The notes under the pieces were generated by a model, which had not been told where the DNA came from, ran no database searches, and was given only the letters and a program-made list of their open reading frames with translations. Positions 1 through 8,229 of a DNA stretch of 38,874 nt are shown here, one piece after another; position 1 is the stretch's first letter; every line of letters begins with the position of its first letter. The position numbers were made by a program, and so were the translations under genes. This DNA is from Corynebacterium sp. HMSC27B11 (GTDB lineage Bacteria; Actinomycetota; Actinomycetes; Mycobacteriales; Mycobacteriaceae). Location of the stretch: contig NZ_KV823563.1 of the NCBI RefSeq assembly GCF_001815985.1, forward strand, positions 1-38,874, in the 5' to 3' direction.

Positions 1-33
1 CCGGCTGCTAGTGGCAGTTGGAACTAGCGCCGG
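1..33 (-). terminator. Possible qcrB terminator at window edge
   Basis: Read on the minus strand, CCGGC-GCTAGT pairs with ACTAGC-A-GCCGG around a ten-base loop: an 11-bp stem with one bulge, about 30 bases beyond the qcrB stop. Any T-run would lie outside the window, so this is only a candidate. Confidence 0.4.
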
Positions 34-63
34 TACTTCTGCGAGCTATGCGCCTCGTGGCGT

Positions 64-1701
64 TTAGTCCTCGTTGCGGGACTCCAGCTCGGCACGGTTG
101 GCCTCCTGGAGACGCTCGAACATCTGCTTGCGCTCCAGCGCGTTGCGGTGCTCGATCTCCTGAGCCTTTTCGGCGATCTCCGGGGAGTCCGGGCTGAACC
201 AGCCACCGCGGCCCGGCTTGCCAGCCGCACCGAGGTCGTTCGGCTGGGTCGGCACGTATGCACCCTGGTACTCCAGCGGGATGGCGTGGCCGTGCTCGTC
301 GACGCCACCAAGCGGCTGGTGGACCTCGATGAACTCGCCGGACGGCAGCTGACGGATGGTACCGGTCTCGATACCGTGCTCCAGGATCTCCCGGTCGCGA
401 CGCTGCAGACCAACGCAGATGCGGTGGGTGACGTAGTACGCGATCGGAGGCAGCACGATCAGGCCGATGCGGCCGACCCAGGTCATCACGTTCAGCGAAA
501 TGTCGAAGAAGTGAGCGACGTGGTCGTTACCACCAGAGACGGTCAGCAGTGCGTAGAACACCAGAGCCATGACGCCGAGGCCGGTGCGGACGGGGACGTC
601 GCGCGGACGCTGCAGCAGGTTGTGGTGTGCATTGTCACCGGTCATCTTCTGCTCGATCCACGGGTAGGCAACCAGCAGCGCGACCAGCAGGCCGAGCAGC
701 AGAGCAACCCAGAAGACAGAGGCGATGGTGTAGTTACCGAGGTACAGCTCCCATGCCGGCATGACACGGGCAGCACCATCAGTCCACAGCATGTAGACGT
801 CCGGCTGGGAACCAGCGGAGACCTGGGACGGGTTGTAGGGGCCGATATTCCAAATACCGTTGATCTGGAAGAGACCAGCCAGCAGTGCCACGAAACCGAA
901 GGTGATCAGGCCGAAGGAAGCAGCCTTGACGCCGAAGACCGGGAGGATTCGGACGCCGACAACGTTGTTCTCAGTGCGACCCGGTCCAGGGAACTGGGTG
1001 TGCTTCTGGAACCAGACCAGAGCCAGGTGAGCAGCGATCAGAGCCAGCAGGATGCCCGGGATCAGCAGCACGTGCGCGATGTACAGGCGCGGGATGATGA
1101 TGTCGCCCGGGAAGTCACCGGCGAACATGATCCAGTGCATCCAGGTGCCGATGATCGGCAGGGAGATCACGATTGCAGACATGATTCGCAGACCCACACC
1201 GGAGAGCAGGTCGTCCGGCAGGGAGTAGCCCATGAAGCCCTCGGCGATCGACAGCAGCAGAAGCAGGCAGCCGATAACCCAGTTGGCCTCACGTGGCTTG
1301 CGGAATGCACCCGTGAAGAAGATACGCATCATGTGAACCATGATGGAAACGGAGAACAGCAGGGCTGCCCAGTGGTGGACCTGGCGAATGAACAGGCCAC
1401 CACGCACCTCGAAGGTGATATCGAGGGCCGTGTGGTAAGCGGCGGACATCTCCACACCGTTGAGCGGTGCGTAGACGCCGTCGTAAATGACCTTCGACAT
1501 GGATGGGTCGAAGAACAGGGTCAGGTAGACACCCGACAGGATCAGAATGATGAAGGAGTAGAGCGCGATCTCACCGAGCATGAAGGACCAGTGAGTCGGG
1601 AACACCTTGTTGATCTGCGGGCGGATTACCCCAGATGCGGTGTAGCGCTCATCGATGTTGTTTGCGGCCTGCGCGAGGCGGCCTTGTTGCTTAGTGGTCA
1701 T
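64..1701 (-). CDS. qcrB: Cytochrome bc1 complex cytochrome b subunit QcrB
   Basis: The 545-residue membrane cytochrome b of the actinobacterial bc1 complex; it carries two b haems and forms the menaquinol sites. Many hydrophobic helices are visible. The haem-ligand histidines appear as His109/His123 (in RQVHHW and MVHMM) and His210/His225 (in YIAHVLL and AAHLALVW), that is 14 and 15 residues apart. A hydrophilic C-terminal tail of roughly 110 residues follows the last helices, as usual in actinobacterial QcrB. The ATG overlaps the qcrA stop by four bases (ATGA), so translation is probably coupled. It is the last gene of ctaE-qcrC-qcrA-qcrB, which together with CtaC/D/E/F forms the bc1-aa3 supercomplex of the plasma membrane. 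Identification is firm. Confidence 0.97.
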   Translation of the reverse strand: MTTKQQGRLAQAANNIDERYTASGVIRPQINKVFPTHWSFMLGEIALYSFIILILSGVYLTLFFDPSMSKVIYDGVYAPLNGVEMSAAYHTALDITFEVRGGLFIRQVHHWAALLFSVSIMVHMMRIFFTGAFRKPREANWVIGCLLLLLSIAEGFMGYSLPDDLLSGVGLRIMSAIVISLPIIGTWMHWIMFAGDFPGDIIIPRLYIAHVLLIPGILLALIAAHLALVWFQKHTQFPGPGRTENNVVGVRILPVFGVKAASFGLITFGFVALLAGLFQINGIWNIGPYNPSQVSAGSQPDVYMLWTDGAARVMPAWELYLGNYTIASVFWVALLLGLLVALLVAYPWIEQKMTGDNAHHNLLQRPRDVPVRTGLGVMALVFYALLTVSGGNDHVAHFFDISLNVMTWVGRIGLIVLPPIAYYVTHRICVGLQRRDREILEHGIETGTIRQLPSGEFIEVHQPLGGVDEHGHAIPLEYQGAYVPTQPNDLGAAGKPGRGGWFSPDSPEIAEKAQEIEHRNALERKQMFERLQEANRAELESRNED

Positions 1702-2903
1702 GACCTACGCTCCCAGAATGCCGGGCCAACAGGCTCAATGAAGTTGCCCTTGGCGATGAGGTACCCTTCCTCGTCCACCGTGATCGGCAGCTCTGGCAGT
1801 GCACGTGCGGCTGGGCCGAAGACCGGCTTGCCGTACTGCAGCGCGTCGAACTGGGACTGGTGGCACGGGCAAAGAATACGGTTGGTCTGCTGCTCGTACA
1901 GGGACGTCGGGCAACCAATGTGCGTACAGATCTTGGAGAACGCAATGTAGTCGCCGTAGTGGAAGTCTTCCTGACCGGCACGCTGGACAGCACGCAGAGC
2001 ATCCTCGTGGCGCAGGCGGATCAGCATGACCGCGTTGCGGGAACCGTGGATGGAGTGCATGTGGTCCTCGTAGACCTCAGCCTTGGAGTCGTACTTGTCG
2101 CCGTCGTTGACCATGCTTTCGGTCATCGGGAAGACGGTCTCCATGGCGCCAGCGTCCAGGTCCTCCGGACGGACGCGGACCAGGCGGGAGATGCCCTGGG
2201 TGCTCCAGTGGCCGTCGTGGTTCTCAGCCACGGCGCCGGTGTCGCGAGCCAGGTACAGCTTCTCGCCCTGCTCGTGCAGGGTCCAGCCGGTGGTCCACAG
2301 GGTGCCGTCGCCGGCGATGCCCATTGCGCCGCGCTTCCACGGGTTCTTCACGATGCCACCCATTGGGAGGATGATCGCGAGACCAGCGAGTGCAGCACCA
2401 CCTGCGGCCAGGCCGGCGATAACCGGGCGGCGGCCGAGGGTGGAGGTCTTCCAGGAGTCGTTCAGGAGGGCCACGAGGGTGCGGCGATCGACCTCGTCAG
2501 ACGGGCCGTCGTGGCGAGTCTGAACGGAGATCTCCTCCGGGATGAAGCTCTTGGTGTAAGCCGCAACACCCATGCCCAGCAGGGTGATGGACAGACCAGA
2601 GGTGATACCCAGCAGCGGGGTGTAGAAGGTGTACCACCACAGGCCCTCTTCATCCATGTGCTTGTACTCCCACGGCCAGAAGAGGTAGATGGCAACGAAT
2701 GCCAGGCCGAGGACGATGGAGAGGATCAGGTAGGTGGCAACCCGACGGGAAGCACGCTTCTCAGCCGGATCGTTCTCGATCGGGAAGCGTTCCTTACGGT
2801 AAGCGACGGTCACGCCGTCCAGCTCGGTGCCGAGGCGAGCGAGGTCTTCCTCGCTCATCTGTGCCAGCTCGGCATCAGTGTACTTATTCTTCAATTCGCT
2901 CAT
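1698..2903 (-). CDS. qcrA: Rieske iron-sulfur subunit QcrA of cytochrome bc1
   Basis: A 401-residue Rieske [2Fe-2S] protein that passes electrons from menaquinol to cytochrome c. The cluster-binding boxes are C326-T-H328-I-G-C331 and C345-P-C347-H348: ligands Cys326, His328, Cys345 and His348, with Cys331/Cys347 as the expected disulfide. Three hydrophobic segments near residues 55-77, 90-115 and 160-183 match the three N-terminal helices of actinobacterial QcrA, where other bacteria have one. The start chosen is the ATG of [10 protein letters not shown]; the open frame runs 19 codons further upstream, but that stretch lies inside qcrC. The ATG overlaps the qcrC stop by four bases (ATGA), and the gene ends with the same kind of overlap into qcrB. 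Confidence 0.97.
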   Translation of the reverse strand: MSELKNKYTDAELAQMSEEDLARLGTELDGVTVAYRKERFPIENDPAEKRASRRVATYLILSIVLGLAFVAIYLFWPWEYKHMDEEGLWWYTFYTPLLGITSGLSITLLGMGVAAYTKSFIPEEISVQTRHDGPSDEVDRRTLVALLNDSWKTSTLGRRPVIAGLAAGGAALAGLAIILPMGGIVKNPWKRGAMGIAGDGTLWTTGWTLHEQGEKLYLARDTGAVAENHDGHWSTQGISRLVRVRPEDLDAGAMETVFPMTESMVNDGDKYDSKAEVYEDHMHSIHGSRNAVMLIRLRHEDALRAVQRAGQEDFHYGDYIAFSKICTHIGCPTSLYEQQTNRILCPCHQSQFDALQYGKPVFGPAARALPELPITVDEEGYLIAKGNFIEPVGPAFWERRS

Positions 2904-3796
2904 GACCGGGTTCCAATCCACATCGCGAAGGCGATCATCACGATGATGCCTCCGAACCACATCAGCATGCCCTCGCTAACGGGACCCAGACCGCCGAGGC
3001 CGTAGCCACCCGGGTTCGGGGTTTCCTTAGCGTTCTTCACGAAGGCGATGATGTCCTTCTTCTCGTCAGCGGTCAGCTGGCGATCAGAGAACTTCGGCAT
3101 GTTCTGCGGGCCAGTCAGCATGGCCTGGTAGATCTCCTGCTCGTTCGCGTGATCCAGGGTCGGAGCGAACTTACCGGAGGACAGTGCGCCACCACGGCCA
3201 GTGAAGTTGTGGCAGGAGGCACAGTTCAGACGGAAAAGGTCGGAACCGCGTGCCACGTCGGCCGGGTTGATCTCACCGTCGGTGGTGCTCTTACCACGGA
3301 GGGACTCCATGGCGATGGAGCCGTCCTCGTTGCGGACGATGCCCGGGCCGCCACCGTTGGCGTTGACGTATGCCGCCAGAGCCAGGGTCTGCTGCTCGGA
3401 GTAACGCGGCTGCTTACGCTTTGCCTGCGCCTCGTTGCGCAGCATCGGCATGCGGCCGGAGTGGACCTGGAAGTACACGGAGCCCTCGCCGACACCGATC
3501 AGCGAAGGACCACGACCCTCCTGGCCCTGGAGGTTGGCACCGTGGCAGGTGATACATGCCACTTCGTAAATTTCCTTACCCTGCTGGACCAGTGCGGTCT
3601 CGTCCTGCTGTGCCGTAGCAGTGTTCGGGTCCGGAGTGAGGGCATTAGCCAGGAATCCCGCGCCGGTCAGTCCGACGACGAGAGCGAATGCCCCGGCAAG
3701 CACCTTGCGGAGCTTGCGGCGCCGCCGTGCGGCCCCTGGGGAACGCTGCGCACCGGTTGCTGCACCAGCGCTCGCGTTGTTGTTAGAGGTATCCAT
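2900..3796 (-). CDS. qcrC: Di-haem cytochrome c subunit QcrC of bc1 complex
   Basis: A 298-residue membrane-anchored cytochrome with two c-haem sites, C81-I-T-C84-H85 and C192-A-S-C195-H196. In actinobacteria this protein passes electrons straight to the CuA centre of cytochrome aa3, replacing a soluble cytochrome c. An Arg-rich stretch (residues 24-31) precedes an N-terminal helix (about 33-52), and a second helix (about 275-294) anchors the C-terminus, so both haem domains face outward. It is followed by qcrA with a 4-bp overlap and preceded by ctaE with a 68-bp gap, consistent with one transcript. A run of Gly at 148-151 lies between the two haem domains. Family assignment is firm. Confidence 0.97.
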   Translation of the reverse strand: MDTSNNNASAGAATGAQRSPGAARRRRKLRKVLAGAFALVVGLTGAGFLANALTPDPNTATAQQDETALVQQGKEIYEVACITCHGANLQGQEGRGPSLIGVGEGSVYFQVHSGRMPMLRNEAQAKRKQPRYSEQQTLALAAYVNANGGGPGIVRNEDGSIAMESLRGKSTTDGEINPADVARGSDLFRLNCASCHNFTGRGGALSSGKFAPTLDHANEQEIYQAMLTGPQNMPKFSDRQLTADEKKDIIAFVKNAKETPNPGGYGLGGLGPVSEGMLMWFGGIIVMIAFAMWIGTRS

Positions 3797-3864
3797 CTTG
3801 TTCCCTTTAACTCGTCAATGGAATTGCGATGGGCTGTCGGCCAACCTGAGTTGGCGCTAACGGC

Positions 3865-4476
3865 CTATTGAACGAAGTAAATCGTGATCCACAGGCCGAT
3901 CCAGACAACGTCGACGAAGTGCCAGTAGTAGGACACGACGACGGCAGCGGTTGCCTGTGCCGGGGTGAACTTGGACTTGAACGTCCTGAGCAACACAACG
4001 AGGAACGCAATCACACCGGCCAGCACGTGTGCGCCGTGGAAACCGGTCGTGATGAAGAACACCGAGCCGTAAACGGAGCCCGGGATCGTGGTTCCAGTCT
4101 CGACGAAGTGGAAGTACTCGTATCCCTGACCGATAAGGAACACGGTTCCCAGCAACGCCGACAGTGCGTACCAACGACGAAGAGCGAAGACATCCCCCCT
4201 CTCAGCCGCGAACACGCCGAACTGCGCAGTCACGGACGAGGAGATCAGGATGATCGTAATCGTCGCCGCGAAAGGCACGTTCAGCTCGGTTGGCTCGGAT
4301 GGCCAATTGCCTCCCGAGTTGGCCTTGGACACGAAGTACATCGCGAACAGGCCAGCAAAAAACATCAATTCTTGAGACAGGAACACGATCGTGCCGACGC
4401 TGACCATGTTCGGTCGGTTCAGCGTCGCAACACGATGTGGTGCTGCCATACCTGGGTTTTCAACTGCGCTTGTCAC
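3865..4476 (-). CDS. ctaE: Cytochrome c oxidase subunit III (aa3 type)
   Basis: A 203-residue, five-helix subunit III of the aa3 oxidase, a membrane protein that supports the catalytic subunit I. Family marks are the N-terminal region with [17 protein letters not shown], the GQGYEYFHF segment, [12 protein letters not shown] and the final [20 protein letters not shown] helix. The length fits actinobacterial CtaE (about 200 residues). The start is a GTG (MTSAVENPG). It is the first gene of the ctaE-qcrCAB operon. The catalytic subunit gene ctaD is not in the window, while ctaC and ctaF are encoded 1.8-3.4 kb away as a separate minus-strand pair. This split is familiar in corynebacteria. Confidence 0.96.
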   Translation of the reverse strand: MTSAVENPGMAAPHRVATLNRPNMVSVGTIVFLSQELMFFAGLFAMYFVSKANSGGNWPSEPTELNVPFAATITIILISSSVTAQFGVFAAERGDVFALRRWYALSALLGTVFLIGQGYEYFHFVETGTTIPGSVYGSVFFITTGFHGAHVLAGVIAFLVVLLRTFKSKFTPAQATAAVVVSYYWHFVDVVWIGLWITIYFVQ

Positions 4477-4579
4477 GTGTCTAAGTATGGCTGTTTTCTG
4501 GCAGATAGTCGATTCCCCACGCGTGAAAGCTCAAAGCGGACTGGAAAACACCAGGTCAAACCTTGGACAAACCTGCCAG

Positions 4580-4599
4580 TATCCCCCCTTTGGGGGATA
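4580..4599. other. Perfect 8-bp hairpin upstream of trpD
   Basis: TATCCCCC and GGGGGATA form an eight-base stem with a four-base loop (CTTT), in the middle of the divergent ctaE/trpD region. The plus-strand side is followed by a short T-run (ACTTTTTGG) about seven bases on. It could be an operator, a weak terminator or an mRNA leader structure; the sequence does not decide. Confidence 0.45.
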
Positions 4600-4861
4600 G
4601 TCGGAACTTTTTGGAATCGCTATCCGACGCACCACATCGTGCCAGGTCAGCGCATAAGCGGACCCGGTTTTCCGCCGTACTGACAACCGATTTTGTTCAC
4701 AGGATTCAGCCAGCAAGGCACCACCCCCTCCCCCACTTCGGGCCCGAACCCTGACACCGAAGCGCCCCCGCATCTCCCCTTTACCCCCGCAGAAGTCGCC
4801 GAGATTCGGTTCGCAGTGGTGATCCACGCCACCCACTCACAGGCAACGCTAACCTCCGCCG

Positions 4862-4892
4862 TATTATTTAAAGAAACAGCTTTGGAAGGGAG
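4862..4892 (+). promoter_or_regulatory. Candidate trpD -10 box and ribosome binding site
   Basis: TATTAT at 4862-4867 is a good actinobacterial -10 sequence. It is followed by the strong ribosome binding site GGAAGGGAG at 4884-4892, seven bases before the GTG at 4900. This fixes the trpD start, although the frame is open from 4693. No clear -35 box was seen. Confidence 0.55.
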
Positions 4893-4899
4893 CCAACAG

Positions 4900-6009
4900 G
4901 TGGCAACAGAGTCAACCGATCACAGCACATTCACCTCTACCGCTCATGCACTTGGTGCCGAGCAGCTTCCGGAGTCCTACTTCACCTGGCCGGGCCTACT
5001 GGACCGCCTGGGTCGCCGCGAAGAGCTCAGCGAGTCCCAGACCGCGTGGGCGATGAACGAGATCATGGCTGGACGCGCCAGCGACGTCCTGATCTCCGCC
5101 TTTGCCTTTGGTCTTCGGGTTAAGGGCATCACCGCCGCGGAGCTCGCCGCTGCAGCAGAGGCCATGCGCTCTTTCGCGACCCCGGTGGACTTCTCGGGAG
5201 TGGACAAGATTGTGGACATCGTCGGAACCGGCGGCGATGGCCGCAACACCGTAAACATCTCCACGATGGCGTCCTTCGTCGTCGCAGGCACCGGAACGAA
5301 CGTTGTTAAGCACGGTAACCGCAAGGCGTCCTCCCAATGTGGAGGCGCGGACATGCTCGAGGCGCTCGGTGTGGACATCGAGCGCTCCCCCGAGGCCGTA
5401 GCGGAGGACCTGAAGGAGACGCACTTCGCGTTCCTGTTCTCGAAGGCCTACCACCCGGCCATGCGTTTCGCGGGCCCGGTGCGCAGCGAGCTGAAGGTTC
5501 CGACCGTCTTCAACCTGCTCGGCCCCATGACCAACCCGGCAAAGCCCGGTTATGGCCTCATCGGGTGTGCGTTCAAGGATCTCATGCCGATCATCGGCGG
5601 AGCATTCGCCCACCAGGGCAGCCGCGTGCTCGTCGTCCGCGGTATGGACGGCATGGACGAGATCAGCGTGTGCGCCCCAACCGACGTGGTCACGGTGGAT
5701 GCCAACGGCCAGACCGGCGAGGAGATCATCAATCCGCGTTCCCTGGGCCTCGACTTCTACGAGGAGGACGCCCTGCGCGGCGGGGATGCCGAGTACAACG
5801 CCGAGATCGCCCGCAAGCTCTTCCGTGGCGAGCTCGAGGGCGCGATTAAGGACGCCGTCCTGCTCAACGGCGCCGCAGCGCTGGCCACCGTCGAGGGTTG
5901 GGAGGAAGACGGCCTGCAGGCCACGCTGAAGCGGAACATCGACCGCGCCCGCGAGAGCCTGGAGTCCGGCGCAGCCCTAGAGAAGATGGAGGCGATGATC
6001 GCCCGCTAG
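4900..6009 (+). CDS. trpD: Anthranilate phosphoribosyltransferase
   Basis: A 369-residue enzyme that joins anthranilate and PRPP to give phosphoribosyl-anthranilate, the second step of tryptophan synthesis, in the cytoplasm. It shows the PRPP-binding GTGGDGRNTVNIST motif, the anthranilate-site KHGNRKASSQCGGADMLEALG region, and the metal-binding Asp-Glu pair in MDGMDEIS. Length is slightly above the family norm of about 340-350 because of an N-terminal tail. GTG 4900 is chosen because a strong ribosome binding site precedes it. The gene stands alone between respiratory genes, with its own promoter region and a strong terminator, and no other trp gene is in view. It may therefore be the only trpD or a second copy; the sequence cannot say. 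Confidence 0.93.
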   Translation: MATESTDHSTFTSTAHALGAEQLPESYFTWPGLLDRLGRREELSESQTAWAMNEIMAGRASDVLISAFAFGLRVKGITAAELAAAAEAMRSFATPVDFSGVDKIVDIVGTGGDGRNTVNISTMASFVVAGTGTNVVKHGNRKASSQCGGADMLEALGVDIERSPEAVAEDLKETHFAFLFSKAYHPAMRFAGPVRSELKVPTVFNLLGPMTNPAKPGYGLIGCAFKDLMPIIGGAFAHQGSRVLVVRGMDGMDEISVCAPTDVVTVDANGQTGEEIINPRSLGLDFYEEDALRGGDAEYNAEIARKLFRGELEGAIKDAVLLNGAAALATVEGWEEDGLQATLKRNIDRARESLESGAALEKMEAMIAR

Positions 6010-6030
6010 GGCCGCACAACTGCCCCATCA

Positions 6031-6072
6031 GGCCCCTCGGTCAAGGTTTAAAGCCTGACCGAGGGGCCTTTT
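6031..6072 (+). terminator. Rho-independent terminator of trpD
   Basis: GGCCCCTCGGTCA pairs perfectly with TGACCGAGGGGCC (13 bp) around a 12-base loop, followed by TTTT, starting 21 bases after the trpD stop. Confidence 0.92.
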
Positions 6073-6248
6073 GCGTTGCTTTTCAACCGAAGTACTCCGC
6101 TGCCGTTGATTACTGAACCGCGCGCACGCCTGTCCCTCAACCCGCCCCCCCGCTAGCCCAACCAGATGACCCCCCAGCGCGGTTGCAGATGCGATGGCCC
6201 GCCGGCTGACAGCGAGATATTGGCGAACAGGGTCCAGAAATGCAGAAC

Positions 6249-6281
6249 GCGGCCGGGTTCCCGTCGAGGGATCCCGGCCGC
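6249..6281 (-). terminator. Stem-loop downstream of ctaF
   Basis: Arms 6249-6261 and 6269-6281 pair over 13 positions with one mismatch around a seven-base loop. It lies about 30 bases beyond the ctaF stop on the minus strand. The run after the stem is only TTCTGCATTTCT, so termination may be weak. Confidence 0.55.
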
Positions 6282-6297
6282 GGCCTTAAAGCGTGTG

Positions 6298-6311
6298 AAC
6301 GCTTAAGCGTT
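6298..6311. repeat. 14-bp perfect palindrome overlapping ctaF stop
   Basis: AACGCTTAAGCGTT is self-complementary over 14 bases, and its last base is the last base of the ctaF stop codon (6311-6313 on the minus strand). It precedes the ctaF terminator stem. No function is claimed. Confidence 0.4.
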
Positions 6312-6742
6312 TAGTGGTCGTCGCGAGCGACACCGTACTGGAGGTTCATCATGACAGAGCCCCAGATCAGGAAGATTGCGCCGGCCACGATCAGCCAGAA
6401 GTGCCAGAAGGCCAGACCGTAAGCGACCAGCATCACGGCGATGGTCAGCTGCAGCGGCCAGATGGAGCCAGCGGAGAAGAAGCCCAGCACGCCAGCGCCG
6501 TCCTCAATCTCAGCCATCTCCCAGTCGGAAGGACCGATGTCGGTCTTGTTGTCGGTCAGGTGCAGGTACACAGCCAGCATCAGGGACAGCAGCAGGGCCA
6601 GGGTCAGGCCGGTAACACCAGCCCACTCGGTGCCCATCACACGGTTGGTCTCGACCAGGTGCTTGGTGCCCAGGATGTAGACCACGTCCATGACGAAGAA
6701 GAACAGGGCGAGGCCGTAGAAAAGCTTTGCTCCGGAAGTCAT
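6311..6742 (-). CDS. ctaF: Cytochrome c oxidase subunit IV CtaF (actinobacterial)
   Basis: A 143-residue membrane protein matching the small fourth subunit of actinobacterial aa3 oxidase. Four hydrophobic helices are visible (about residues 6-24, 40-62, 92-113, 115-133). The loop between helices two and three has the characteristic DIGPSDWEMAEIEDGAGVLGFFSAGSIWPL segment, rich in acidic residues and ending in a Trp-Pro. It follows ctaC with a 39-bp gap that contains a clear ribosome binding site (AGAGGAAA), so the two form an operon. CtaF stabilises the oxidase in the bc1-aa3 supercomplex and has no known catalytic residues of its own. The length and context are typical. Confidence 0.94.
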   Translation of the reverse strand: MTSGAKLFYGLALFFFVMDVVYILGTKHLVETNRVMGTEWAGVTGLTLALLLSLMLAVYLHLTDNKTDIGPSDWEMAEIEDGAGVLGFFSAGSIWPLQLTIAVMLVAYGLAFWHFWLIVAGAIFLIWGSVMMNLQYGVARDDH

Positions 6743-6781
6743 CTTTTCCTCTTTCTCTAGTTAGGAACTCGCGCGGTGCCC

Positions 6782-7885
6782 TTAGGCAGCGTTGCGGTCC
6801 GTCATGTTTTCGCCGGCTTCACGGGTGCCCGTGCGGTCGGAAACGAATGGGTGGGTAGAGGTGGAGTACGGAGCTTCACCGATGGACTTCAGAGCCTCGG
6901 AGTTCGGAGCCTCCGGGTTGTCCTGACGGAACTTGATGTAGTCCGCGAACTTCTCCGGGGAGACGACGCGCAGCTCGAAGTTCATCATGGAGTGGTAGGT
7001 ACCGCACATCTCGGCACAGCGACCGACGAATGCTCCCTCTTCCTTGATCTCGGAGATCTGGAAGCGACGCTCAGACTGGTTTGCCTCCGGGTGCGGGAAC
7101 ACGTCGCGCTTGAAGAGAAACTCTGGGATCCAGAAGGAGTGGGCAACGTCCGCGGAGGCGAGGTTGAACTCGATTGCGGTGTTGGACGGAACAACCAGGA
7201 CCGGAACCTCGTCGGTGGAGCCGACGGTCTCGATCTTGTTGAAGTTCAGGTAGCTGTAGTCTTCCTTCGAACGGCCGTGGATCGGGCCGACACCGTGGTT
7301 GGTGTTGGAGCGGATCTCGTACTTGGAGTCCTCAGCGCGCTGCTGAGCCTCCTTGTCGACGCCCTCGTAGTCCTGGCCGCCCAGCAGCTCGCCGTTGATC
7401 TCGCCGTAGCCGAACTTCCAGTTCCACTGGTAGCCGGTGACGTCGACCTTGACCTTCGGGTCCTTATCCAGGGCGGTAACGCTGTCCTGGGTCTGGACGT
7501 TGAAGAAGAACAGAACCATGACGATCAGGACCGGGAGGGTGGTGAGCACCAGCTCGAGCGGGACGTTGTAGCCCGTCTGACGTGGGAATTCCTCGTTGTC
7601 GCCACGGCGGGAGCGAGCCTTGCTGGAGTAGCGACCCATAACGAAGAACATCAGGGCCCACATGATGATACCGATGATCCAGGCGGCCACCCAGACCCAG
7701 ACCCAGTAGTTGCCCATCTGCTCAGCCTCCGGGGTGATACCCATCGGCCAGCCCATGCGGAGAGCATGGAAAAAGCCGTTCTCCGGGGGCGCGACGTTAC
7801 AACCAGCAAGGGCGAGGCCGGACAGGCCGAGCGTCCCTGCCATAGCAATACGGCGAGTCATACCGTGCACTTTTCGCTGTTCCAC
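6782..7885 (-). CDS. ctaC: Cytochrome c oxidase subunit II (CuA lipoprotein)
   Basis: A 367-residue subunit II that takes electrons from the QcrC haems at its binuclear CuA centre. The N-terminus ends in the lipobox LALAGC, so Cys29 is probably lipidated after signal-peptidase II cleavage. Two helices follow (about 58-83 and 108-130), and the outer cupredoxin domain carries the CuA ligands His249, Cys290, Glu292, Cys294, His298 and Met301 in the motif C-A-E-M-C-G-T-Y-H-S-M-M. An insertion rich in charged residues (about 160-225) lies in the cupredoxin domain, as in other actinobacteria. The start is GTG 7885 (MEQRK), preceded by AGGAAGG; a start at Met9 would still keep the signal sequence. 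ctaF follows 39 bp downstream. Confidence 0.96.
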   Translation of the reverse strand: MEQRKVHGMTRRIAMAGTLGLSGLALAGCNVAPPENGFFHALRMGWPMGITPEAEQMGNYWVWVWVAAWIIGIIMWALMFFVMGRYSSKARSRRGDNEEFPRQTGYNVPLELVLTTLPVLIVMVLFFFNVQTQDSVTALDKDPKVKVDVTGYQWNWKFGYGEINGELLGGQDYEGVDKEAQQRAEDSKYEIRSNTNHGVGPIHGRSKEDYSYLNFNKIETVGSTDEVPVLVVPSNTAIEFNLASADVAHSFWIPEFLFKRDVFPHPEANQSERRFQISEIKEEGAFVGRCAEMCGTYHSMMNFELRVVSPEKFADYIKFRQDNPEAPNSEALKSIGEAPYSTSTHPFVSDRTGTREAGENMTDRNAA

Positions 7886-8229
7886 GCGATTATGCCTTCC
7901 TCGTTCACACGTTCATAGCCTTGGGTTTTTCGGCGTTATCGCTCGTGGTGAGCGCACGCTTGTTGCGCCCAAGACTGCTTCACTAGAGAACTTTAGACCA
8001 TATACAGCGAATTGCCACTATTCGTTGCGGTGGGTGCCACATTTTGGGGGTTTCCTGTGAGCCCCTCCCCCCGTCCGGGGCAACTTGCCCGTTTTCTCCC
8101 CCGCGCGCCAGCTAGGACGAGCGCCCCCGAGCGCGTAGTTTGTAGTCTAACCGACCTGGCTCGCGGCCACCTCTGTTCCGCGCGTCAGTTTATATAGTCC
8201 CCGATGATTCAGGAGTAGTAAAGCACCCT
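7886..8229. other. Divergent promoter region of ctaC and asnB
   Basis: A 344-bp region with no gene. It must carry the promoters of both flanking genes. TATATA at 8191 and AGGAG at 8211-8215 are the best -10-like and ribosome-binding signals on the asnB side. A C-rich tract near 8060-8080 has no clear structure. Confidence 0.6.

Larger units (their letters stand above)
4477..4899. other. Divergent intergenic region between ctaE and trpD
   Basis: A 423-bp region with no credible gene; it must hold the promoters of ctaE (minus) and trpD (plus). It contains a perfect hairpin at 4580-4599 and a -10-like TATTAT at 4862. Open frames crossing it in several phases have no family features. Confidence 0.6.

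Noticed and set aside
148..1950. 600-residue open frame on the plus strand opposite qcrB and qcrA
   Set aside because: It is the antisense shadow of two certain genes. The translation is rich in Asp, Gln, Val and Arg, without family motifs, as expected from GC-rich antisense frames.
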